Notes under the pieces: model-generated
What the model was told of the DNA's origin: nothing
What the model saw: the letters and a program-made list of their open reading frames with translations, nothing else
The model's database searches: none
In this document: positions 1-6,023 of the stretch, in pieces
Layout: the number at the start of each line of letters is the position of its first letter
Numbering within the stretch: the first letter of the stretch is position 1
From: an uncultured Burkholderiales bacterium
Lineage (GTDB): Bacteria > Pseudomonadota > Gammaproteobacteria > Burkholderiales > Burkholderiaceae
Assembly: GCA_946480465.1 (NCBI GenBank)
Contig: CAMLJY010000091.1
Coordinates: forward strand, 1-19,549
DNA: 19,549 nt
Reading direction: 5' to 3'
Program-made: the position numbers and the translations under genes

Positions 1-299
1 CAACGATCCGGCATCAGCTAACAGGGCGCAAGAACGGGGGTTCTCGGACAGTTACGAACAAGCTGACGCAGGTGTACGAAGCCTTGGCACGCGAAGCGGT
101 GCGGCTGAATCAGCAGCGCCAGGCCAGCCTGATCGGCCGCATCGAGCGCATCGCCAGCGAGGCCAGGGTGATCAGCTTGAATGCACGCATCGTCGCCGCC
201 CGCGCGGGCGAGACCGGGCGCGAGTTCGGCGTCGTCGCGTCCCGCCTGGTCGAAGTCAGCGCGGAGATCGAGGCGCTGAGCCGGGAGGCGATGCGTTAG
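1..299 (+). CDS. C-terminal fragment of a methyl-accepting chemotaxis-like protein (5' end outside the window)
   Basis: The reading frame is open from the left edge of the window (codons in phase from base 3) to a TAG at 297-299, so the start lies upstream. About 99 residues are visible. The stretch ARVISLNARIVAARAGETG followed by REFGVVASRLVEVSAEIEAL matches the conserved hairpin tip of the chemoreceptor signalling domain, the part that contacts CheA and CheW. The preceding 45 or so residues look like coiled coil. Unlike a normal receptor, the protein stops only about 20 residues after the tip, so most of the returning helix of the hairpin is absent. It may be a short soluble chemoreceptor-like protein or a degenerate one; ligand and partners cannot be told. 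It converges with the DUF167 gene, whose stop is 24 bp away. The tip match is seen directly; the function is inferred from the family. Confidence 0.6.
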   Translation, partial: TIRHQLTGRKNGGSRTVTNKLTQVYEALAREAVRLNQQRQASLIGRIERIASEARVISLNARIVAARAGETGREFGVVASRLVEVSAEIEALSREAMR

Positions 300-305
300 C
301 CGCGT

Positions 306-321
306 GCCGGCGGATGCCGGC
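306..321. terminator. GC-rich hairpin between convergent genes
   Basis: A perfect 6-bp inverted repeat, GCCGGC-GGAT-GCCGGC, sits in the 24-bp gap between the stop of the chemoreceptor-like gene and the stop of the DUF167 gene. The position suits a bidirectional terminator. There is no T-run on either side, so it is not a classic intrinsic terminator. Confidence 0.35.
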
Positions 322-323
322 CG

Positions 324-626
324 CTACCCCAGCACCCGGGCCAGCCACGCGGCGACGGCGGCCGTCGGCAGATCGATCTTCAGCTGCTTGCGGCGTGCCG
401 CCTGCCCGCGCAGCAGCTCGACCGCGCGCTTGGGGCAGCCAAGTTCACCGGCCAGCCAGTCGACCAGCGCCTGGTTGGCCTTGCCGTCCACCGGCGGCGC
501 CGCCAGGCGCACGCGCAGCGCACCGTCGTGCAGCCCGTCGGCCTGAGTGCGCTTGGCGTTGGGCGACACGCTGACGTCCAACACGCAGGCCGCACCGCGC
601 TCGGCCAGGCAAGGCGGCAGTGCCAT
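324..626 (-). CDS. DUF167 (YggU) family protein
   Basis: A 100-residue protein of the usual DUF167/YggU size. Visible family features are the VSPNAKRT strand near residues 20-27, then GLHDGALRVRLAAPPVDGKA with ANQALVDWLA about residues 31-60, and an RGQAARRKQLKI segment near the end. DUF167 proteins are small alpha/beta proteins of unknown biochemical role that are widespread in bacteria. The start is an ATG at 626, only 12 bp downstream of the topB stop, so it is most likely translated from the same transcript as topB. It ends beside a small hairpin. Family assignment is firm; the function is unknown. Confidence 0.9.
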   Translation of the reverse strand: MALPPCLAERGAACVLDVSVSPNAKRTQADGLHDGALRVRLAAPPVDGKANQALVDWLAGELGCPKRAVELLRGQAARRKQLKIDLPTAAVAAWLARVLG

Positions 627-638
627 CGCCTTCGGCCG

Positions 639-3239
639 TTACTTGACGTCGGCCGTCTTCTTCGCCGCGGTCTTGGTGGCTGCGGTCTTCTTCGCCGCCG
701 GCGCCTTCGGCCCGCGCGGCTCGAACTCGAAGCCGACCTTGCCTTCCTTCGCATCCCAGACCATGAAGGCCTTGAACTTGCGCTTGGTGCGATTGGAGAC
801 GAAGCCGTCGAGCAGGTCGGTCTTGCCATCGGCCAGCAGCTTGTGCACCTGCTCGTGCGAGATCGGCTGGGTCAGGATGATCTTGCCGGTCTTGAAGTCG
901 CAGGTGACGTGCGCGCCCACCGCGTGCTCGCAGACGTAGTTGCTGCCGTACTCGTAGACCTTGCCCTTGCACTTGGGGCAGGCGCCCAGCGATTCCTGCC
1001 CGCTGAAGTCCACCGGCTCGCCGTCGCCCTCGCCCTGCTTGGCGTCGTCGCCGAAGTCGAACTCCAGCTTCCAGTTCTTGATCTCCTCGTCGTAGACCAG
1101 CTTCAGCTCCGCGGTGAAGGGCCAGCCGGCCTTGGAACGGAAGCCTTCCAGCGGGCCGATCTTCTTGTCGCGCAGGAAGGCCTCGACCTCGTGCAGTTCG
1201 AAGCTGCGGCCCGCGGGGATCTTGGTCATCGAGAAGCCACAGCCTTCGGACTGGCCGTCGGCGCCGGTGCAGGTGAAGCGGCGGTAGTTCTCCTTCACCA
1301 CGCCGCCGCACTGCGGGCAGGGCTGCTGCAGCGTGGCGTAGTCGCCGGGGATGGTGTCGCGGTCGTATTCCTTGGCCTTGCGCACGATGCGCTCGGCCAT
1401 CTTCGCGATCTCCTTCATGAAGGCCTCGCGCGAGAGGCGGCCGTGCTCCATCTCGGACAGCTGGTATTCCCAGTTGCCGGTCAGCTCGGGCTTGGTCAGG
1501 TCCTCGATGGCCAGGCCGCGCAGCAGCGTCATCAGCTGGAAGGCCTTGGCGGTGGGGATCAGCTCGCGGCCTTCGCGCAGCATGTACTTCTCGAGGATCA
1601 GGCCTTCGATGATGGCCGCGCGCGTGGCTGGCGTGCCCAGGCCCTTCTCGCTCATCGCGGCGCGCAGTTCGTCGTCGTCGATCAGCTTGCCCGCGCCTTC
1701 CATCGCCGACAGCAGCGTGGCTTCGTTGTAGCGCGCCGGCGGCCTGGTCTTCAGCGCGTTGACGCTGACGTGCTCGTTCTGCACCTGCTCGTTGGGCTGC
1801 ACCGGCACCAGGTTGGCGTCCTCGTCCTGCGCTTCCTTGCCGTAGACGGCGAGCCAGCCGGGGTTCACCAGCACCTTCCCGTTGGTCTGGAAATGGTGCT
1901 CGCCGACCTTGGTGATGCGCGTGGTGACCAGGTGCTCGGCCGGCGGGTAGAACACCGCGATGAAGCGCTTGACCACCATGTCGTACAGCTTGGCCTCGGC
2001 CTCGGTCAGGCTCTTGGGCGGCTGCAGCGTCGGGATGATGGCGAAGTGGTCCGAGACCTTGGCGTTGTCGAAGACGCGCTTGGTCGGCTTCACGTAGCCT
2101 TCCTTCAGGCCCTTCTTCGCGTGCTGGGCCAGCTCGCGCAGCGGACCGGGCAGGTCTTCCGACGCGATCATCTCGAAGGTCTGCTTCACCACGCCCACGT
2201 AGTCCTCGGGCAGCGCGCGCGAGTCCGTCCGCGGGTAGGTCAGCACCTTGTGCTTCTCATACAGCGCCTGCGCCAGGCCCAACGTGGTCTTGGCCGAGAA
2301 GCCGAAGCGGCCGTTGGCCTCGCGCTGCAGTGTGGTCAGGTCGTACAGCAGCGGGCTGGACTGGTTGCTGGGCTTGGACTCTTCGGTGACGGTGCCGGTC
2401 TTGCCCAGCACCGCGTCGGCAATGGCATTCGCCGTCTTCTCGTCCCACAGCCGGTCGGCGCGCGCGTCGGGGTCGTCGCCCTTCTTGAACTTGGGGTCGA
2501 TCCACTTGCCTTCGTAGCTGCCCGCCGAGGCTTCGAAGCCGGCCTTGATCTCCCAGTAGTCGCGCGGCACGTGCTTGCGGATCTTCTCCTCGCGCTCGAC
2601 GACGATGGACAGCGTGGGCGTCTGCACCCGGCCGACCGTGGTGAGGAAGAAGCCGCCGTCGCGCGAGTTGAAGGCCGTCATCGCCCGCGTGCCGTTGATG
2701 CCCACCAGCCAGTCGGCTTCCGAGCGGCTGCGCGCGGCATCGGCGAGTCCGAGCATCTGCTCGTCGGTGCGCAGGCGCTCGAAGCCTTCGCGGATGGCCT
2801 GCGGCGTCATGCTCTGCAGCCACAGGCGCTTGACGGGCTTGTTCAGGGGCGCCTTTCCGCCATCGGCGTACTGCACGATCAGGCGGAAGATCAGCTCGCC
2901 CTCGCGCCCCGCGTCACAGGCGTTGACCAGTTCGGTGACGTCCTTGCGCCGGACCAGCTTGACCACCGCATTCAGCCGCGTCTTGGCCTTGTCGATGGGC
3001 GCCAGGTCGAAATGCGGCGGCACCACCGGCAGGTGCGCGAAGCTCCACTTGCCGCGCTTGACGTCGTACTCCTCCGGGGCCTTGATCTCGACCAGGTGGC
3101 CGACCGCGCTGGTCACCAGGTGGGTCTCGTTCTCGAAGTGCTCGGCATGCTTCTCGAACTTGCCGGTCACCGGCGTCAGCGCGCGCACGATGTCCTGCGC
3201 GACGCTGGGCTTCTCGGCAATGATGAGGGTCTTGCTCAT
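639..3239 (-). CDS. topB: DNA topoisomerase III (type IA), with zinc fingers and a Lys/Ala-rich C-terminal tail
   Basis: This is an 866-residue type IA topoisomerase that cleaves and passes single DNA strands to decatenate and relax DNA. The Toprim domain opens with LIIAEKPSVAQD (Glu9) and carries NACDAGREGELIFR near residues 106-118. The 5Y-CAP region has the catalytic tyrosine in LTYPRTDSRALPEDY, which I place at Tyr335. Two Cys4 zinc motifs follow: CPQCGG...CTG...CGF near 640-670 and CPKCKGK...C...C near 755-785. Each is followed by a short topoisomerase C-terminal repeat, ending KLEFDFGDD and KVGFEFEPRG. The last 20 or so residues are a Lys/Ala/Thr tail resembling histone H1. It is longer than the E. 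coli enzyme (653 residues) because of this C-terminal part. I chose the ATG at 3239 because MSKTLIIAEKPS is the family N-terminus and GGAGAG lies upstream; an in-frame ATG at 3287 would add 16 unrelated residues. It is divergent from the SET gene and leads into the DUF167 gene. Confidence 0.96.
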   Translation of the reverse strand: MSKTLIIAEKPSVAQDIVRALTPVTGKFEKHAEHFENETHLVTSAVGHLVEIKAPEEYDVKRGKWSFAHLPVVPPHFDLAPIDKAKTRLNAVVKLVRRKDVTELVNACDAGREGELIFRLIVQYADGGKAPLNKPVKRLWLQSMTPQAIREGFERLRTDEQMLGLADAARSRSEADWLVGINGTRAMTAFNSRDGGFFLTTVGRVQTPTLSIVVEREEKIRKHVPRDYWEIKAGFEASAGSYEGKWIDPKFKKGDDPDARADRLWDEKTANAIADAVLGKTGTVTEESKPSNQSSPLLYDLTTLQREANGRFGFSAKTTLGLAQALYEKHKVLTYPRTDSRALPEDYVGVVKQTFEMIASEDLPGPLRELAQHAKKGLKEGYVKPTKRVFDNAKVSDHFAIIPTLQPPKSLTEAEAKLYDMVVKRFIAVFYPPAEHLVTTRITKVGEHHFQTNGKVLVNPGWLAVYGKEAQDEDANLVPVQPNEQVQNEHVSVNALKTRPPARYNEATLLSAMEGAGKLIDDDELRAAMSEKGLGTPATRAAIIEGLILEKYMLREGRELIPTAKAFQLMTLLRGLAIEDLTKPELTGNWEYQLSEMEHGRLSREAFMKEIAKMAERIVRKAKEYDRDTIPGDYATLQQPCPQCGGVVKENYRRFTCTGADGQSEGCGFSMTKIPAGRSFELHEVEAFLRDKKIGPLEGFRSKAGWPFTAELKLVYDEEIKNWKLEFDFGDDAKQGEGDGEPVDFSGQESLGACPKCKGKVYEYGSNYVCEHAVGAHVTCDFKTGKIILTQPISHEQVHKLLADGKTDLLDGFVSNRTKRKFKAFMVWDAKEGKVGFEFEPRGPKAPAAKKTAATKTAAKKTADVK

Positions 3240-3297
3240 GGATTTGTCGAATCTCTCCGGGGGCCGTTCCCGGTACTGCCGGGGCAAGCGGTCTGCC

Positions 3298-3303
3298 TAC
3301 AAT
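3298..3303 (+). promoter_or_regulatory. possible -10 box for the SET/birA operon
   Basis: TACAAT (5 of 6 matches to TATAAT) lies in the 125-bp divergent gap between topB and the SET gene. No convincing -35 is visible 17 bp upstream. If used, transcription would begin near 3310, giving a leader of about 55 bases to the preferred ATG at 3365. Confidence 0.3.
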
Positions 3304-3364
3304 CCGTTCTTCGCGCGCGCTCGCACACGTGTACATGCGCGCGCCCATGAATTCACTTTACCGA

Positions 3365-3913
3365 ATGAAGCCGACCACGCAAGCCGCCACCCGCAAGCGC
3401 CCTGGGGCGAATCCGAAGGCTGCCGCGCCCGAGGCCGCGCCGGAGGAAAACAAGGGCCGGCGCATCCAGGTGCGCAAGAGCGGCGTGCACGGCAAGGGCG
3501 TCTACGCGCTGCGGCCGATCAAGAAGGGCGAGACCATCATCGAGTACGTGGGCGAGGTCATCACCTGGGACGAGGCCCTGCGCCGCCACCCGCACGATCC
3601 CGCGGACCCGAACCACACCTTCTATTTCCACATCGACGAAGGCCGCGTCATTGACGCGAAATTCGGCGGCAACGCCTCGCGCTGGATCAACCACGCCTGC
3701 GCGCCGAACTGCGAGGCCGACGACGACGGCGAGCGCGTCTTCATCAAGGCCCTGCGCAACATCAAGCCCGGCGAAGAGCTCTTCTACGACTATGGCCTGG
3801 TGATCGACGAGCGCTACACGCCGGCGCTGAAGCGCCAGTTCGCCTGCCATTGCGGCCACAAGAACTGCCGCGGCACCATGCTCGCGCCGAAGCGGCAGAA
3901 ACTGAGCAGCTGA
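3365..3913 (+). CDS. SET-domain protein-lysine N-methyltransferase with post-SET zinc motif
   Basis: From the ATG at 3365 this is a 182-residue protein; SET proteins move methyl groups from S-adenosylmethionine to protein lysines. A basic Lys/Ala/Pro-rich N-terminus of about 30 residues precedes the core. All SET signatures are present: GVHGKGVYA near residues 40-48 (SAM-binding GxG), SRWINHACAPNC near 105-116 (RxxNHSCxPNC, with Ala for Ser), and GEELFYDYG near 136-144 with the catalytic tyrosine. The end carries a post-SET motif CHCGHKNC (CxCx4C) near 161-168, which with the NHAC cysteine should bind zinc. Other in-frame starts are GTG 3329, ATG 3335 and ATG 3347. I prefer 3365 because the codons between 3347 and 3365 (AAT TCA CTT TAC CGA) are unlike the GC-ending codons of the rest; no candidate has a clear ribosome-binding site. 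birA follows 31 bp downstream. The substrate is unknown. Confidence 0.93.
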   Translation: MKPTTQAATRKRPGANPKAAAPEAAPEENKGRRIQVRKSGVHGKGVYALRPIKKGETIIEYVGEVITWDEALRRHPHDPADPNHTFYFHIDEGRVIDAKFGGNASRWINHACAPNCEADDDGERVFIKALRNIKPGEELFYDYGLVIDERYTPALKRQFACHCGHKNCRGTMLAPKRQKLSS

Positions 3914-3944
3914 GCACCCGCCCTCTTGCCCAACCGAGCCGGCG

Positions 3945-4895
3945 ATGTCCGAGACCCATCACCTGCAGACCCACCATTTGCAATGGGGCGCCGAGACGCT
4001 GTGGCAGCGGCTGGAGCCACTGCTGCCGGGCTTGTCGGTCGAGGTGGTCGCGCGCACCGACTCCACCAACACCCAGTTGCTCGAACGCGCCCGCCGCGCC
4101 GGCGCGCACGATGATGACGCCACCGCGCGCACCCACGGCCGCCGCGCGGGCGACGCGCAACCCTGCCTGCTGGTGGCCGAGGCCCAAACGCGCGGCCGCG
4201 GCCGCCAGGGCAAACCCTGGTACTCGGTGCCCGGCGCATCGCTGACCTTCTCGCTGTCCCTGCCCTTCGCGCCGGCGAACTGGTCCGGCTTGTCGCTGGC
4301 GGTCGGCCTGGCGGTGGCCGAGGCGCTGGACCCCGTGCCTGCCGGCCAGCCGCCGGCCATCGGGCTGAAGTGGCCGAACGACCTGCTGCTGATGGACCGT
4401 GCGGAAGCTGCCGGCGCGGAGGCCACCGGCTTTGGCCGCAAGCTCGGAGGCATCCTGATCGAGACGGTCGCGCTCGGTCCGCGCCGCATGGCGGTGGTCG
4501 GCATCGGCCTGAACGTGCAGCCGCAAACCCTGAAGGACCTGAGCCTGGGTTACGCCTGCGTCAACGAGCTGCTGCCCGGGCTGGACGCACCCGCCGTGCT
4601 GGCCCGCATCGCCGAGCCGCTGGTGCGCGCGCTGCAAGCCTTCGAGCGCAACGGCTTCGCCCCCTTGCAGGCGCGCTACGCCGCGCGTGACGCCCTGGCC
4701 GGCCGCGCCGTCACGACCACCCTCGAAGGGGTACCCCACGCCATCGCCGACGGGGTGGACGCCGACGGCGCCCTGGTCGTGCAGGCCGGCGGCACGCGCC
4801 ACCGCGTCAGCAGCGGCGAGGTCACGGTGCGGGTCGATGCCGGCGCACGGCCCGCCGCCGGCCATCCGGACGCCCCGGAGACGCCTGGATGCTGA
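3945..4895 (+). CDS. birA: biotin--[acetyl-CoA-carboxylase] ligase
   Basis: A 316-residue biotin protein ligase. It activates biotin with ATP to biotinyl-AMP and attaches it to the lysine of biotin carboxyl carrier proteins. Signatures are VARTDSTNTQLLERA near residues 35-49, the adenylate-binding loop RGRGRQGKPWYS near 83-94, KWPNDLLL near 145-152, and RKLGGILIE near 165-173. A C-terminal beta-barrel domain follows, containing LEGVPHAIADGVDADGALVV. There is no N-terminal helix-turn-helix domain, so this is the non-repressor class and should not act as the biotin operon repressor that E. coli BirA is. The loop around residues 55-70 (DDDATARTHGRRAGDAQ) looks like an insertion. The gene lies 31 bp after the SET gene and overlaps the start of the next gene by 7 bp, so all three are probably one transcript. 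Confidence 0.96.
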   Translation: MSETHHLQTHHLQWGAETLWQRLEPLLPGLSVEVVARTDSTNTQLLERARRAGAHDDDATARTHGRRAGDAQPCLLVAEAQTRGRGRQGKPWYSVPGASLTFSLSLPFAPANWSGLSLAVGLAVAEALDPVPAGQPPAIGLKWPNDLLLMDRAEAAGAEATGFGRKLGGILIETVALGPRRMAVVGIGLNVQPQTLKDLSLGYACVNELLPGLDAPAVLARIAEPLVRALQAFERNGFAPLQARYAARDALAGRAVTTTLEGVPHAIADGVDADGALVVQAGGTRHRVSSGEVTVRVDAGARPAAGHPDAPETPGC

Positions 4896-5827
4896 GGGCC
4901 CTGGTGGTCGTTCTGCTGCTGGCGAACGCCGCCGTGCTGGCCTGGAACCTCGGCATGCTGGACGGCCCGCTGGGCCGCCGGCCCCATGCCGACCGCGAGC
5001 CGGAGCGCCTGCAGCGCCAGGTCAATCCGGAGCTGGTGAAGCTGCTGCCCGCGCCCGGCGCCAGCGCCCCGGCCGCGGCGGCATCGCCGGTCACGGCGGC
5101 GTCGTCGCCGGTGATGGCGGTCGCGGCGGGCGCCGCCCCGGTGTGCCTGGAAGCGGGCCCGTTCCCGGCCGCCGCGCTGCCGCTGGCCGAGAAGTCCCTG
5201 CTCGCCGCCGGCATCCGCGCCGGCAGTTGGTCGACGACGGCCACCGAGCGCAAGGGCGTGTTCCTGATCTACATGGGACGCTACGAGGACGACGAGACCC
5301 TGCAGCGCAAGCTCGAGGAGCTGAAGCGCCGCCGCATCGAGGCCCAGCCCGTGCGCCATGCCGAGCTGCAGCCCGGCATCGAGGTGGGCCGCTTCGACGA
5401 CAAGGACGAGGCCGAGGCGACACTGGCCCGGCTGGCGCAGCGGGGCCTGCGCACCGCCCGCGTGCTGACGCTGGTGCCGCCGCAGGCACAACTGATGCTG
5501 CGGCTGGCCGCGGTGGAGCCCGGCCAGTCGCAGGGCCTGCGCGCGCTGAAGCTGACGCCGACCGTCACCGGCTTCGTCGCTTGCACGGCGGACGCGGCGT
5601 CGGCACCGCCGGCCCGCCCGATCACCGCGGCGACCTCAGCGACGGCCGCCTCGCCGGCCGCGGTGCCGGCGGCGCTGGGCAGCGCGGCCCGGCCCGCCGC
5701 CTCGCGGCCGCGCTCGGGCACGTCCGGCAGCGGCACGGCCGCTGGTGCCGGCAATGCGCCGGCATCGGCCACGGCCAGTCCCGCCGCGCGCGGCGCCGCG
5801 CCCGGTTCGGCCGCCAGCGGGCTCTGA
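4889..5827 (+). CDS. membrane-anchored SPOR-like domain protein
   Basis: A 312-residue protein. Residues 2-20 (LRALVVVLLLANAAVLAWN) form one N-terminal membrane segment, placing the rest in the periplasm. After an Ala/Pro linker, residues about 88-205 hold two units resembling SPOR domains: VCLEAGPFPAAALPLAEKSL, then GVFLIYMGRYEDDETLQRKL and GIEVGRFDDKDEAEATLARL. SPOR domains bind denuded peptidoglycan glycan strands, often at the division site. The last 80 residues are Ala/Ser/Pro/Gly low complexity. The ATG at 4889 overlaps the birA stop by 7 bp, indicating translational coupling. No enzyme motif is visible. The SPOR assignment rests on the alternating-strand pattern and the AGPF and GRF motifs, not on an alignment. 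A peptidoglycan-binding or envelope role is inferred. Confidence 0.72.
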   Translation: MLRALVVVLLLANAAVLAWNLGMLDGPLGRRPHADREPERLQRQVNPELVKLLPAPGASAPAAAASPVTAASSPVMAVAAGAAPVCLEAGPFPAAALPLAEKSLLAAGIRAGSWSTTATERKGVFLIYMGRYEDDETLQRKLEELKRRRIEAQPVRHAELQPGIEVGRFDDKDEAEATLARLAQRGLRTARVLTLVPPQAQLMLRLAAVEPGQSQGLRALKLTPTVTGFVACTADAASAPPARPITAATSATAASPAAVPAALGSAARPAASRPRSGTSGSGTAAGAGNAPASATASPAARGAAPGSAASGL

Positions 5828-5854
5828 CGGGGGGGGCTGGAACGCCCGATGCCG

Positions 5855-5867
5855 GCCCATCATGGGC
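5855..5867. repeat. short palindrome after the SPOR-like gene
   Basis: GCCCAT-C-ATGGGC is a 6-bp inverted repeat with a one-base centre, immediately before the tandem repeats. With so small a loop it is more likely a DNA site or chance than an RNA hairpin. Confidence 0.3.
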
Positions 5868-5910
5868 GACCAGAAGGGGCGACCAGAAGGGCGACCAGAA
5901 GGGGCGGCCG
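5864..5910 (+). repeat. tandem 12-13 bp direct repeats (GGGGCGACCAGAA)
   Basis: Three near-identical units lie head to tail: 5864-5875, 5876-5888 and 5889-5900. They differ only by a 3-G or 4-G start. A decayed fourth unit (GGGGCGGCCGG) runs to about 5911. They lie in the 196-bp gap between the convergent SPOR-like and protease genes, so they are not coding on either strand in the genes I accept. Their role is unknown; they look like a slippage-prone minisatellite. Confidence 0.8.
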
Positions 5911-5950
5911 GACGGGGCGACTGGATGGGCGGACCCGACAGACCGATCAC

Positions 5951-5968
5951 CGGGCCGATCACGGCCCG
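5951..5968. terminator. GC-rich hairpin between convergent genes
   Basis: CGGGCCG-ATCA-CGGCCCG is a perfect 7-bp stem with a 4-base loop. It sits between the stop of the SPOR-like gene (5827) and the stop of the protease gene (6024). The position suits a bidirectional terminator; no T-run follows on either strand. Confidence 0.4.
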
Positions 5969-6023
5969 CACCACCGAGCGTCCGACCGAGCGCTGTTCAG
6001 CCCCGCGGCGGGCCCGGCCGCCC

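Noticed and set aside
528..3350. A 940-codon open frame on the plus strand opposite topB
   Set aside because: topB on the minus strand has all family motifs. The opposite frame is low-complexity (Leu/Gly/Val/Arg/His-rich) with no motif, as expected opposite a GC-rich gene.
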